Notes: generated from the sequence alone by a model not told the origin. A DNA stretch of 64,000 nucleotides from Myxocyprinus asiaticus (GCF_019703515.2 NC_059379.1:26254880-26318879), one strand, 5' to 3'. Shown: positions 1-11,750, counted from the stretch's first letter. Numbers and translations are program-made.

Positions 1-674
1 GTAGAACATGCCCGCAAAGCACATATAGAGCTCTGTTTGTTAGTGCATTAGCCACTGATCTCCACCTGGTCGTCTAATGGTTAGAGGAGACCTGGAGAGG
101 CCTTCAAGCCACAGTGTCTGGCACCCGCTGTGAAATTTGGTGGACAATCGGATATGATCTGGGGGTGCTTCAGCAAGGCTAGAATCGGGTAGAATTGTCT
201 TTGTGACGCATGCATCAAGCCACATACAAGGTAATCCTGGAAGAAAGTGGAGTGGAGTGGCATAAAGTCATCCATCAGCAATGTGAAAGACTGGCAGAGA
301 GTATGCCAAGACGCATGAAAGCTGTGACTAAAAATCAGGGTTATTCCGCCAAATATTGATTTCTGAACTTTTCCTAAGTTAAAACATTAGTATTGTGTTG
401 TTTAAAAATGAATATGAACTTATTTTCTTTGCATTATTCGAGGTCTGAAAACATGGCATCTCTTTTTGTTATTTTGACCAGTTGTCATTTTCTGCACATA
501 AATGCTCTAAATGACAATATTTTTATTTGGAATTTGGGAGAAATGTTGTCAGTACTTTATAGAATAAAACAAAAATTTTAATTTTACTCAAACACATACC
601 TACAAATAGTACATCCAGAGAAACTGATAATTTTGCAGTGGTCTCTTAATTTTTTACAGAGTTGTATATATACA
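1..674 (+). mobile_element. Tc1/mariner element, 3' part
   Basis: This is the 3' part of a Tc1-like DNA transposon that enters the window already in progress. The first 360 bases carry transposase remnants. The following AT-rich 300 bases read like the 3' untranslated part and terminal repeat of a fish Tc1 family, ending near the GTTGTATATATAC stretch at about 660-674. The right boundary is recognised from family resemblance, not from a visible target duplication. The left end lies outside the window, so the matching terminal repeat cannot be checked. Confidence 0.7.
73..360 (+). pseudogene. Tc1-like DDE transposase remnant
   Basis: This remnant comes from the C-terminal half of a Tc1-family DDE transposase, which cuts and pastes element ends at TA sites. 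Around 126-190 the plus strand reads AVKFGGQSDMIWGCFSKA, which matches the conserved 'VKFGGGSIMVWGCFS' region next to the second catalytic aspartate. Around 300-357 it reads SMPRRMKAVTKNQGYSAKY, the usual C-terminus of these proteins. The stretch between these two motifs is much shorter than in an intact transposase, so the 'SPDLNPIEHLW' region and third acidic residue are missing. Stop codons and frame changes interrupt the rest. It cannot encode an active enzyme. Confidence 0.7.
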
Positions 675-1327
675 GTATAATGAATTAAAGAATAAATAAA
701 TAAATAATACATCTTTTTTCAAAGTTCAGCCAGATCTCCTTAAAATGTTAAAGGACAGTCCTGTGTACAAAGAACAGTCAGGGTCTTTTAGAATTAGACT
801 CTGGCCCCAGCATGGTTAGTCCATTTGTTTTATCATATCTTTTGTAGCTATCTACATCCATTTTTTATTCTGATCTTCCATAAAAACATAAATAATTGAC
901 TCAGCAAGGCATGCTTTAAAAGCTTGCTTGCCCATTAAAAAGAAGATTTGGCATAAAATCTGTCAATTTCCACATTTTATCTGGTCTCTCTTGTAGGGCT
1001 CAATGTATCTGGGCAAGAACTGCCCACCCAAGTTGCCTCGCAAGCTATGACAATCCGGGACTCTTGTCCTGCCAGCATATCTTGAGCGACCTCAAAGTAA
1101 ATACACTCCTTTTCTAGGGATGCATGGAAACTTATTATTACACCAGATGACTGAACCATTCACTTCTTTGGATGACAAATTTAGAATCCACTTGCACAGC
1201 ACAACAATGAGTTATTGAGCAATTATGAATAACTAAATAACTCAAAAGGAACAACATGACCAACTGCTACATTCTCAGATTCAAAAGAAAGATTCGGCCT
1301 TCAGCAGAGAGGAAGTTGAACTGATGC
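675..1327. other. Unannotated intergenic stretch
   Basis: I see no gene or recognisable repeat in this AT-rich stretch. The short open frames on both strands lack any family resemblance. Confidence 0.5.
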
Positions 1328-1547
1328 TTAAAGGGATAGTTCTGTCATTATTTTCTCACTTGTTCCACCTGTATGACTTTCTTCCATGGAACACAAAAGG
1401 AGAAACTTTGAAGGATGCACTGGTCGTTTTTTCCTTGCAAATGCAAAGAATGGGAACTGGAGTTTTCAAGCTTCAAAAAGGACCATTAAAGTGTCATAAA
1501 AGCAGTCCACATGACTTGTGCATTAAATAAGTCTTCTGTAGCCATAT

Positions 1548-2250
1548 TAGATGTCTGCAACCCAGTCCGACAGCACCCGAGAACCCGACTGGTTTCGGGC
1601 CAGTTTTTCAAGTAGGATTTCGGGTTCAGTTCGGGTTTGTAATTAATGAAAAAATAAACAGGCCTACCAAACTTATTTTGCGCAATCGCTCTCACTCACA
1701 GACACGCGAACAGATGAGTTAGGGGCCGTTCACACCGAATGTGTTTTTGCGCGTGTCTGTTCTATTTCCCCATTGTTTTCCTATGTAAACACATGCTGGA
1801 CAAATGTCTTTGACTGTTGCACCGCGTCTCGCTGTTTCGTCAGTGTTTCGTGCAGGACCGCACATTTTAAACACCATCAAATTTTTTTTTTTTTTTTTAA
1901 ACGCATGTCTAAACACCTGCAATCTGTTTCATTTGTTGTGCTGTGTCTAAAGTGTGTATAAACAGTAAGGCAATGTTTTTTTTTCCCTTCTGCTCTAATG
2001 TACTGAGGGGTTGCCGTGCCTTGTTAAAACTGTATATGTTTACAGTTTCAATATTGTTATGAATGTTGCATAAATGCTTACATAAAATACAGCCTATTGC
2101 AACAGTCCTTGCTAGGAGAAGAAATGATAAAGATGTGAGTGATTTTGGGTTCGGCTCAGGTTCCGGCTTGAAATCTGATGGTATCATTCGGGCCGGGTAC
2201 GGTCTCGTGTACGGGGTCAGGTTTCATTTTAAGGCCCGTGCAGACCTCTA
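1548..2250. mobile_element. Non-autonomous hAT-like element, copy 1
   Basis: A 703-bp element bounded by terminal inverted repeats TAGATGTCTGCA and TGCAGACCTCTA (one mismatch and one transition). It is flanked by perfect 8-bp direct repeats AGCCATAT at 1540-1547 and 2251-2258. An 8-bp target duplication with short imperfect inverted ends is typical of the hAT superfamily. The interior is non-coding and contains a poly-T run near 1880-1898. A second, 3'-truncated copy lies at 16587-17262. The insertion sits inside the TTAAAGGGATAG element, so it is the younger of the two. Confidence 0.8.
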
Positions 2251-2330
2251 AGCCATATGATAGCTAATCATTCTTTATGAAGCTTGAAAGCTCCAGCCCC
2301 CATTCTTGGTAACTGCATCAAAAACAAAAA

Positions 2331-3005
2331 CCCTTAAGTTGTCATTACTTGAAATATCAAGTTATCTTAATTAAGTATCACTTGAAATGTCAAGTTTTGG
2401 GCTCATAACTCAAATAGTTAAGTTCATTGAAATTGTAAAAAAATCCATAGACTTAAGGTTTTAAGTGTTAATAACTCAAAATTTTGAGTACAAAATTGAG
2501 GCTATGGGGAATACCCGCAATCGCTTACACTTGAATTATTTAATTATGCTTCCTTGGTCAAAGGGAACATATGGGGGCATTTAAAAAGTTGTTATTTGGA
2601 ATTCAAAGAGGTTTTAGCTCTTTTGTAATATTATTTATGTTATTTTGTTGCAAATAGTTGTTTCTTGTGATGTCACCATAAGGTTGATCAGTGTCCCATT
2701 TGGTCAAGTTGGACCCTGTTAACATTATCAAAGTTCTCCTTGTGCATGTGCAACTGAAGTACAGGTATATATGCATTTCTGTGGAGAATTATTTGATAAC
2801 TGACCCAGAATCAGTTCCAGAATATTTCAGCTGTGCTATTGTTTGATCTAAAATTTTATCAATTAAATTAAAACTATTAACAACAGTAGAAAAAAACAAT
2901 ATTTAAAAAGCAAATCTGAGTTAAGTCTGCTTGCATCTAGTTAACTGAACTTTTTTAGATCAAGATTTGGGAGACCCCATTACTCACTGGAATTGAATTT
3001 AAAAA
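2331..3005. other. Unassigned insert within the inverted-repeat element
   Basis: AT-rich DNA separating the two ends of the older inverted-repeat element. It has several TCAAGTT and AACTTGA-like words near 2335-2480, but I could not define terminal repeats or a coding frame. Confidence 0.35.
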
Positions 3006-3054
3006 AAAAAAGGTTTGGAACAACATTTTCTTTATGGGTTAACTACCCCTTTAA

Positions 3055-4850
3055 AGTTGGTTGATGTTATATAATTAAATGCCATTCTGAAATACCACAG
3101 ATGCCACTTTATTTTAAATTAATGTTGTCCTATGCCGAATCATCTAGTGTATTTATCAGTTTCAGTATGTTTTACCTTTATCAAAATGTCTTTGCTGTAA
3201 CATCTGTGTTGTGGCAAGTCCTTTAGTTCATGATTTCCCCAGAGATCTGTCACATGTCACTTGCTTGTGTAGATTCTGACCTCTCAGACAGACATATAAA
3301 CTTGTTTTGTTTATTCATCTTCGTTTGTTCTGACTTTTGACTTTTAACATTTTTGCATTTTTGTTTTTTTCTTTTAATTTTTGAAACTGGCGAAGTCTGC
3401 AACCTTTAACATTTTGTGCCATAAATAACCATATTACACAAGGGCAGTATTGCTTATACAAACTAGTCAAAATATATTTATTTACATGTTCTTGATATTT
3501 TTTCTACATGCTATTACATTCTTACAGACTGTTTGAAAATGTTCCCATGATGAAGTCATTCCAGCAGTCGGGGCGTGTCTGGTCAACCATTTATTTTAAA
3601 CCCTAAACGCATGGGAAAGCTATTTCTGAATTTGCTCAGAAAACAGTGCCAGTTGTTTATTAACAGGTGCAAAGTCACAATGAACCAAGAATAGCTTTTT
3701 CAAAGTAAACACCAATCAAAATTGAAGTCTGATGTGGAATATACACATTAATATGATGTTGATAAAGTTTTTGAGAGAAATTAGGCTATTTTGAACTATA
3801 GCTATTAATAAATCCAGCTGAAGCTGATAAATGGTTCTCTGGGTTTATTACTTCAAATTTATTTGATCTATAACGTATAAAACTTCAAGGTTATTCGATA
3901 ATGTCTACAGGCTATCTGCCATAAGACAAGCAAATAGGCCTCCAAATATTTTTACTCTCAAGTTGCAAAATATTTTTAGTACATGGATTTGCTAAGAAGC
4001 TAGTTGTTCTGAACACCTAAACATCACATTATTCGTGGGATGTTGTGCACTCTACATCAAAGTCTCCATGTGGACAAGGTACATATAAATATTTCTGCAC
4101 ATAATTGCATGCCTGTGGACTTCAGCTACATTTTTGCGTGAATGTATTCAAAACAGTCTTGAAATGCTACTTGTTGCATTTCACATTCTGGTCTGTGAGT
4201 TGTTTGTGTATAATCAATGTATACACAGCTGTCAACTTAAGAAATACCGCAATCCATAAATCGCAAGCAGCTTTTCCGAACATCTATAATTCTCCTCATT
4301 AAACACTCATTGTCACATGTACAGCAAAGGCCGAAAGTGATGTTGAAAGGTAATGGAACAAATGAAAAATCGAGAATGAAAGAGATAGAGATGGACGAGG
4401 TTATGGGCTGGTAGAGCCTCTGGGAGCTGGGCGACCCATGTGACACTCCCTGCCGCTTTTTGTTTTTCCCACACACACTGACATGACATGGATTTAATCT
4501 AGACTACAGTGCTTTCAAAAAAACAGTTTTGTTTTCAGATGAATTCTTGTCTCAAGTTATGATTTATAGTTCAGAGAAGGGTAGCGTATTTGCTTATGAT
4601 ATTACAAGCTATGGATGGCAGGATTACAAGAGTTGGAAAGGTTACTAAAACATTAAAGCACTTTACATTCCCAATAAACTTTACAAAAGTGATGTTTGAA
4701 GATCTTAGTAGCAGAGTGGTTGTTTCCAATGTTTTTCTTTTTCTTTTTTTTTTTTTTTTGCTGGAAACATCATAAATTACCAGAGTGGTATATTTCTGTC
4801 AAACATCAATGAGGAATACCATTCTTTTGCAGTCAGGTTGTAGGCTATGA
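3055..4850. other. Unannotated AT-rich intergenic DNA
   Basis: No supported gene or transposon end was found. Open frames are short and unconserved in appearance. Poly-T runs occur around 4741-4760. Confidence 0.5.
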
Positions 4851-4859
4851 AACTCACGT

Positions 4860-4911
4860 TTTTATTATTATTATTATTATTAATATTATTATTATTATTA
4901 TTATTATTATT
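4860..4911. repeat. (ATT)n microsatellite
   Basis: About 50 bp of ATT units with one interruption (TTAATATT). The opposite strand shows as a polyasparagine frame, which is an artefact of the repeat. Confidence 0.9.
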
Positions 4912-5070
4912 TAACTTAATACTTTTTTTCCTTAATTTATAGGACAGTGGAGAGCAACGATTGCAGAAATCGTCATGGTTACTTGTGTAACCTCCGTTCC
5001 CTGATGGAGGGAACGAGACGTTGTGTCGATGTAGTGACACTAGGGGTCACTCTTGGGAACATGAGACACC

Positions 5071-6076
5071 TCAGGTCTTTGATAAAAGGCCAATGAAAAT
5101 TGGCGAGTGGTATTTGCATGCCATCAAGGAGACTGAGTCCAACTCCAAACCGAGAAAAGAGATGCATTGAACCGGGAGGAGCTTGCTCTTTTCCCAGTTG
5201 ACCCGAAGCCCTAGTTGGCTGAGGTGTGAGAGCACCAGGTCCCTGTGTGCGCACAACATGTCTCGAGAGTGAGCTAGGATTTGCCAGTTGTCAAGATAGT
5301 TGAGAATGCGAATACCCACCTCCCTTAACAGGGCAAGGGCAGCCCCTGCGATCTTCGTAAAGATGCGAGGAGACAGGGACAGGCCAAAAGGGAGGACTTT
5401 GTACTGATACGCCTGACCCTCGAATGCAAACCATAGGAAGGGTCTGTGTCGAGGAAGGATCGAGAGTACGCATCCTTCAGGTCTACCGCCGTGAACCAAT
5501 CTTGATGCCGGACGCTCGCCAGAATGCGTTTTGCATCAGCATCTTGAACGGGAGTCTGTGTAAAGCCCGGTTCAGTACTTGCAGGTCCAAGATTGGCTGC
5601 AACTCACCACCTTTTTTCGGTATGATGAAGTAGGGGCTGTAAAACCCTTTCTTCATTTCGGCTGGAGGGACAGGCTCTATCTCGCCCTTCCGTAGGAGGG
5701 TAGCGATCTCCGCGTGCAAGGTGGCAGCGTTTTCGCTCTTGACCAAGATGAAGTGAATACCACTGAACCTGGGCGGGTGCCTGGCGAACAGAATTGCGTA
5801 GTCGAGTCGGACGTTCCGGATCAGCCATCGCGACGGATTGGAAAGCGCGAGCCACGCGTCCAAGTTCCGCGCAAGGGGGACCAAGGGGACAATGTCATTG
5901 GACATACCAGCAGGTGGGGCCTCACGGTGGGGCGGAGCTCGAGGTGCCACACCACGTCGTGGCTGTGCTGAGTCTAGGCACATCGAAGCACTTACCTGGC
6001 TCCTTGTGACCACCCTCGGAACAGCCTGGGACGGGGGAGGAAGAGGCCTGTCCTCGTAACCCGTGGAGACTGCCAC
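5071..6076 (-). pseudogene. DIRS reverse transcriptase, frameshifted
   Basis: Reverse transcriptase of DIRS copy A, split over two frames (6076-5483 and 5499-5071). The first frame carries FYSPYFIIPKK and the ILDLQVLNRAL motif typical of DIRS and Ty3-related RTs. The second carries RPFLWFAFEGQAYQYKVLPF, GLSLSPRIFTK and the active-site motif. The active site reads YLDN instead of YLDD, so a catalytic aspartate is lost in addition to the frameshift. The protein continues to LGLRVNWEKSKL and FLGLELDSVS and then runs into the left terminal repeat, so RNase H is deleted. The N-terminal part, before the RT motifs, overlaps a proline-rich gag tail. Confidence 0.85.
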
Positions 6077-6094
6077 ATCGGGGGCGGCTGTGTG

Positions 6095-6983
6095 CTACAG
6101 CTGGGCACTCAGGGACGGAAAGGCTGGAGCGCCAATCCTGCAAGAAAAAACCCGTGGACGGTAGTCGTGGTGACGACCATACACACCGGGTATGTGACCC
6201 AGGGAGGAAGGAAGCCGCTCTTTTGCTGAACTGTTGGGTACTGCAGCCACTTGGGCATGCGGCGAAATCAAACAAAAAGGCAACAAAAGATTTTCCACCC
6301 GGCCTTCCACCAGGGGATGGAGTGGTCTTTCTACCAGCTCCACGTGAGTGGGTTCCCTCGTCCCTGGGTCGCCCGTCTCAGGGGCGCTTTGAGGACCTCC
6401 GTGGGTCCTTTGTCACTCGGAGAGCGAGGTCGGTCGCTGAGTGCAGTTCCTGCATCAAATCTGGGGTGGAACTACCCTCATGCAGTTCTTTCAACACCTT
6501 GGCTTGGTGGACCTGCAGGAGAGCCATGGCGTGCAGGGCAGAGGAGGCTTTAGTCTTCTTAGCGCTGTCATCATCTTCACGGGCTCCGAACAAGAAGCCA
6601 GACTCACCGTGAGACGAGCCGGTGAACTCATCCGGAAGCCCGATTGGGGCAGACGAGCGTGCTGGGGAATGGGAGGTCCGTGGGGGGATACCCAGCGGAG
6701 ACGATCCCATTGGGATCCCCAAATCGCCCCCAGTGCTAGCCGCGCTGGCCTCATACCCGTAGGTAGAAGGACTGAGGCAGGGAGCAAGCCGTGACTGCAA
6801 CGTTGCCATGGTCATGTTCTCGCAGTGAAAACATGAACCATCCACAAACGCTGCCTCTGTGTGGGTCGCGCCCAGACACGAAAGACAGCAATCATGACCA
6901 TCCGAAGTTGAGAGATAACGACCGCAACCAGGAATAACACACAATCGGAAAGGCATCTTAAAAAGACGCATCTTTAAAAACAC
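6095..6983 (-). pseudogene. DIRS gag-like ORF1, frameshifted
   Basis: First frame of DIRS copy A. The first 201 residues are open (6983-6378). Residues 15-41 form a Cys/His-rich segment (CVIPGCGRYL...SDGHDCCLSCLGATH) that could bind zinc. A serine/proline-rich middle follows, including STYGYEA and SAPIGLPDE. Related sequences open copies B and C, so this is a family feature. After 6378 the frame shifts and continues to about 6095 as a segment (RPLHPLVEGR) also found in copy D. DIRS ORF1 proteins are presumed structural; I infer that role from position only. Confidence 0.65.
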
Positions 6984-7227
6984 GTTCCGTGTGTGCCGCT
7001 CTTTTAGACAAATATATACTCTTTTAGAGGAAAAGCTCTTTCATAAAATATATTCTCGTTTTCCTGCCGATGCGCCCAAGGGCGTTCTCTGCAGTGCACC
7101 AGTGCAGAGGAGGGAGAAGCCGCTGAAATACGCCGTCAGATCCAGCAGAGGTGAATGAACAGTAGCATTCAGTTCAATGAGCATGACCGTTCGGCTCCGA
7201 AGAGAAAATCTGAATGAGTGGTTGCAT

Positions 7228-7246
7228 ACCAGCTCCTTTTATACCC
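7228..7246 (-). promoter_or_regulatory. TATA box in the DIRS A right terminus
   Basis: On the minus strand the right terminal repeat reads CGGGTATAAAAGGAGCTGG. It lies about 250 bp upstream of the gag-like frame and points into the element. The same box recurs in the termini of copies B, C and D, so it is the probable core promoter of the family. Confidence 0.65.
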
Positions 7247-7498
7247 GTATGTCCGGGGGAGTGGCATGCAAATACCACTCGCCAATTTTCATTGGCCTTT
7301 TATCAAAGACCAGAGGTGTCTCAGGCTCCCAGGAGTGACCCCTAGTGTCACTACATCGACACAACTTCGAGTGAGTGACAGATAGGGAACTGATATATGG
7401 CAATACACAGGGTTGGGAGGGTTAATTTTGAAATGTATTACAAAATACATGCTGTAAAATGTAATTTGTAACGTATTTCGTTAGATTACTCAAGGTTA

Positions 7499-10463
7499 AA
7501 TCAAATAAAATCAAATCACTTTTATTGTCACACAACCACATACACAAGTGCAACAGTGGGTGAAAGTCTCGGGTGCAGTTCCGAGCAACATAGCAGTCAT
7601 GACAGTGATGAGACATATTCCAATTTACAATAAACATCAGATTTCCACAACACAATTTACATATCTAATATACACATAATTACACAACACAATAATAATA
7701 TACAATGTACAGTATACAATACACACAATATAGAATACACATACACATAATATAGAATACACATACAATAAAAACAGTATATAAAGTATATATAAAATAT
7801 ACAGTAGGTTGTATTGTACTGTATTGACATTCAGGCTGTCGGATGATAGTCAGTTGCCAGTGTGTTGTTAAGAGAAAATATAATTTATGATAGTCCAGTG
7901 TGAGATAATAAGATTAATAAAGTGCAGTGCTGATGTATATTGATTGTGAGAGATCAAGAGTTCCAAAGTCTGATTGCTTGGGGGAAGAAGCTGTCATGGA
8001 GTCAGCTGGTGTGGGTCCTGATGCTGCGATACCGCCTGCTTGATGGTAGCAGTGAGAGCAGCCCATGGCTCGGGTGGCTGGAGTCTCTGAAGATCCTCTG
8101 AGCTTTTTTCACACACTGCCTGGTATATATGTCCTGGAGGGAGGGAAGCTCACCTCCGATGATGAGTCTGGCAGTTCACACAACCCTTTGCAAGGCTTTG
8201 CGGTTGTGGGCGGTGCTATTGCCGTACCAGGCAGTGATGCAGCCAGTCAGGATTCTCTCTACAGTGCTGGTGTAGAACCGTGTGAGGATGTGGTGGTTCA
8301 TTCCAAACTTCCTCAGCCATCTCAGGAAGAAGAGGCACTGATGAGCCTTCTTCACAACAGCCTCAGTGTGGACGGACCATGTGAGTTCCTCTGTGATGTG
8401 GACACAGAGGAACTTGAAGCTGCTGACTCTCTTCACCGGTGCTCCATTGATGGTGATGGGGCTGTGTTCTCTGTCTTTTCTCCTGAAGTCCACCACAAGC
8501 TCCTTGGTCTTGCTGACGTTGTGGGAGAGGTTGTGATCCTGACACCAGTGTGTCAGAGTGTGCACCTCCTCTCTGTAGGCTGTTTCATCATTGTCAGTGA
8601 TCAGACCTACCACTGTCGTATCATCAGCAAACTTAATGATGGCATTGGAGCTGTGTGTTGCCACACAGTCATGTGTGTACAAGGAATACAAGAGTGGGCT
8701 GAGAACACAGCCCTGCGGGGTTCCAGTATTGAGGGTCAGTGATGACTGGTGTCTGCTTGACAAGAAGTCCAGGATCCAGCTGCACAGCGAGCTGTTTAAG
8801 CCCAGAGCCTGGAGTTTCACATAAAGCTTGGAGGGCACTATGGTGTTGAATGCTGAGCCGTAGCCTACAAACAGCATTCTCACATAAGTGTTCCTTTTTT
8901 CCAGGTGGGAGAGAGCAGTGCGTAGTGTAGATGCAATGGCATCATCAGTGGAGCGGTTGTTGCAGTGAGCAAACTGCAATGGGTCTAGTGAGGCAGGCAG
9001 CACAGGGCAGATGTAATCTCTGATTAGCCTCTCAAAGTATTTGCTGATGATGGGTGTCAGATCAACAGGACGCCAGTCATTTAAGCAAGTGATTTTGGAT
9101 TGCTTTGGTACAGGCACAATGGTGGACCAGCCAGTTGGTTCGCGCACGCTCTGATGACATGGCCCGGAATGCCACCTGGACCCGCGGCTTTACGGATATT
9201 CACCCATCGGAAGGATCGGGTTACATCCACTACAGAGACGGAGAGTGAACTAACCTCTGTAGCTTCGGCTGCAAGAGCTCTCTCCACGAGTGTGGTGTTA
9301 TTTCCTTCGAAACAAGCATAAAAAGTATTTAGCTCATCCAGGAGAGAGGCAGTGGTGTTCACGGCGGAGTTTTTATTCCCTTTGAAGTCCGTGATGATAT
9401 TAATTCCCTGCCACATGCTTCTAGAGTCGGTAGTGTTGAACTGTCCTTCAATCTTGTCCCTGTACTGGCGTTTGGCTGCTCTGATAGTTTTGCAGAGGGC
9501 ATAACTGGCTTGTTTATGCTGCTCCGCATTCCCGGAATTTAAAGCGGAGGTCCACGCATTAAGTGCCGCTTGAACATCGCTATTAACCCATGATTTCTGG
9601 TTGGGGTAGATCCCTATTGTTTTGAGGAAACAACGTCCGCTATGCACTTTCTGATAAAACATGTTATGCTATCCGCGTAAACCTTAATGTCATCATCAGA
9701 GGCGGACTGGAACATCTCCCAGTCTGATTGGTCCAACCAGCACTGGATCATTCTGAGGGTGGGTGCTTCCTGTTTAAGTTTCTGCCTGTAAGCGGGCAGA
9801 AGGAGAATGGATGAGTGGTCTGATTTGTCAAATGGTGGGCGGGGGAGGTATTTGTAGCCATCCCAGAAGGGAGAGTAGCAATGGTCCAAAACCCGGTCTC
9901 CTCGTGTGTTGAAACTGATATGTTGGTGGTATTTTGGTGCGACTGATTTGAAATTGGCTTTGTTAAAGTCCCCGGTCACAATGAATGCAGCCTCAGGGTG
10001 CGCGGTTTCCTGCTCACTTATACTCCCATACAGTTCCTTGAGTACCCGGTCTGTGTCGCAGAGCTTGTTGTCCAGAGATTAAACATTTGCCAGTAGAATA
10101 CTGGGTAGCGGGGGTCGATTTGCACAACGTCTTACTCTGAAGAGAACGCCGGCTCTATTTCCCCTTTTCCTTCTGCTTTTCCGTGGCCAGGCAGCCCAGA
10201 CAAAGGGCTCCACTGGTGTGTTTGTAAATAGCGGGTCAGCATTGAGGAATTTGAAGTCCAGTTTTCAGTGTGCAATTGCAGAACCAATGTCCAAAAGTGT
10301 TTGTCTATCGTATACAATAAGGCAGACAACATCCAAGACAAAAAAAAAAAAACATAAGAACCGTAAACAAAACAAACAAAAAACTGCAATGTTGTGTTGG
10401 AGCTTACAACGCAGCAGCCATACTCGGCGCCATCTTGAGTCCAATCTAAAGTCTGTAAAGTCT
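7499..10463 (-). mobile_element. L2-type LINE, internally deleted
   Basis: A non-LTR retrotransposon on the minus strand, inserted in a hAT-like element. The 3' end at 7499-7530 consists of ATTTGATTTG-like units on the sense strand, preceded by an AT/CA-rich 3' untranslated region (7530-7900). A matching 3' end occurs at about 55200-55365. A 5-bp GGTTA flanks both sides (7494-7498 and 10464-10468), short enough to be chance. Most of the endonuclease domain is missing. The RT is frameshifted and has a mutated motif A, so the copy is inactive. Confidence 0.8.
7950..10115 (-). pseudogene. L2 ORF2: endonuclease remnant plus reverse transcriptase
   Basis: ORF2 of the nested LINE, read 10115 to 7950. 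It starts with RPPLPSILLANV and SLDNKL, the usual start of an L2 endonuclease. It then jumps to a late endonuclease segment containing VTGDFNKANFK and SDHSSILL, so the domain's middle is deleted. Two frameshifts lie between 9979 and 9081. RT (9147-8176, 323 aa) has [26 protein letters not shown] at residues 173-183 and VDFRRK. Motif A reads FVGYGSAF where FVDYSSAF is expected, with the catalytic aspartate replaced by glycine at residue 95. A stop near 8173 precedes a recognisable C-terminal tail. The long plus-strand frame at 8065-8742 is only its shadow. Confidence 0.85.
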
Positions 10464-11175
10464 GGTTAGTAACGTATTCTACGTAAATACTTTGGATTAC
10501 TTCTTCAGCACTGGTAGATGTTTTCACTTGTTTTGACTATAAAAACTCTGCCAGTACAGTTAGACAAAATACACATGTTAAAAATACATTCTCTGAAAAA
10601 CCTAAATATCTTATGCAGTGTTGTTTCTAAAACAAGATAAATCAAACTGATCTTGTTTTAAGGATTTTTAGATATTTTTACAGGAAAATAATAAAAAAAT
10701 TATTATCAATAATATGATTTTTGCCCTAATATCAAAGGTCTTACTAGAAAAAAGAAATTATGATCCAATGTGAATTTTCTTGATAAAAAAATATGATCGT
10801 GCCTGGTAACATGTGCATGTAAAATGGCTAGAAATAGCATTTTAGCTTTGCGTGAAGCTGACAATTTACACAAGGTATATTTCTATTTCTTCTGCTCCAA
10901 ACTTACTTCAAACTTACTTTGCTGTCTGTAACACATCATAAGAAAGTATATGTATAAATGTTTTCCATCTGAAAATACTAAATATTAAATGAAACAAATG
11001 ACAATAAAATGCAAAGTAATCTCTTCAGTAATCATAATACATTTTGAATGTAACTGTATTCTAAATACCAATTATTTAAATTGTAACTGTAGTGGAATAC
11101 AGATACTTATATTTTGTATTTTAAATACGTATTCCCGTAACATGTATTTCGTTACTCCCCAACCCTGGCAATACA

Positions 11176-11750
11176 GTATGGTTTTCACTGATGTGCAGTA
11201 AAAAGTCACATATTGTACATACATGTACAGTAAAGTATATGCAACATACAGTACATGTAAATATATATGAGAAGATAAAATATATGAGCTCAAATATGTG
11301 AGCTCAAATAATGTGTATAGCAGTCATCTTTCTAAAGTCATTCTGTCAAACAGCAACACCCAGTGGATACATTTTCTGAGGGAGGCAGCATCTCTCAAGC
11401 CTCCCTTCAGCTCATTGTGATCTCATTCAGCTCCTAAAGCGTGGCGTAAATGTGAGGTACGGTAATCACTGAATATAGTGGAAAGTCACGTGAGGGGAGA
11501 CATTGGTTCCGATTAGCGCTGATTAGTTCAATAGACTGTTAATTAATCAGCACGATAGTGCCCACATCTAGAGCGCTCATCCTCAAAGTGGGTCTCCACA
11601 GATCGCTATGAATGGGAGGAACTGATGGAAGTGGAGAAACTATTTGCACAGTAAACAACTAACTGACACAGACAACAGCACTTTTGGTCACGTCCAAATC
11701 AAAATGAATTTGAAATGACTTGAAACATGAAATGTTGTGCTAGTGAGCCG
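11176..11750. other. Unannotated intergenic stretch
   Basis: No gene. The sequence around 11200-11300 is rich in TACATGTA-like words. Nothing further is recognisable. Confidence 0.45.

Larger units (their letters stand above)
1328..3054. mobile_element. TTAAAGGGATAG inverted-repeat element (MITE-like), interrupted
   Basis: The left end begins TTAAAGGGATAGTTC at 1328, followed by the 'TGTATGACTTTCTTC...GAACACAAAAG' block seen in three other copies in this window. The right end at about 3011-3054 reads GGTTTGGAACAACAT...GGTTAACTACCCCTTTAA, the inverted counterpart. Between the ends lie a hAT element (1548-2250) with perfect target duplications and a second unassigned insertion (about 2330-3005). 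The family is non-coding and should fold into a hairpin. Its superfamily is unclear; the TTAA at each end could be either target or terminal repeat. Confidence 0.6.
4972..7390 (-). mobile_element. DIRS-type retrotransposon, copy A (internally deleted)
   Basis: A DIRS-like element on the minus strand. The left end starts GTCATGGTTACTTGTGTAACC, the right end finishes GTGACAGATAGGGAAC. About 75-110 bp of each end are inverted copies: GTGACACTAGGGGTCACTC at about 5034-5052 answers GAGTGACCCCTAGTGTCAC near 7333-7352. The order in the sense direction is right terminus with TATA box, gag-like frame, reverse transcriptase, then a direct jump from the RT thumb region to the left terminus. RNase H, recombinase and the internal complementary region are absent. 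RT carries a frameshift and a changed catalytic motif, so this copy is dead. Confidence 0.85.
7408..11167. mobile_element. hAT-like element with nested L2 LINE
   Basis: Outer ends CAGGGTTGGGAG at 7408 and CTCCCCAACCCTG ending at 11167 are inverted repeats. They are flanked by perfect 8-bp direct repeats GCAATACA (7400-7407 and 11168-11175). The 8-bp duplication and CAGGG terminus fit hAT. The element's own sequence is about 90 bp at the left and about 700 bp at the right. It has no transposase frame, so it is non-autonomous. An L2-type LINE was later inserted at about 7499-10463. Confidence 0.8.

Noticed and set aside
4777..5040. Polyasparagine frame
   Set aside because: It is produced by the ATT microsatellite at 4860-4911 and then runs into the DIRS terminus.
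8065..8742. Plus-strand 225-codon open frame
   Set aside because: It lies opposite the L2 reverse transcriptase at 9147-8176, which has clear RT motifs. The plus frame has no domain and is a shadow.
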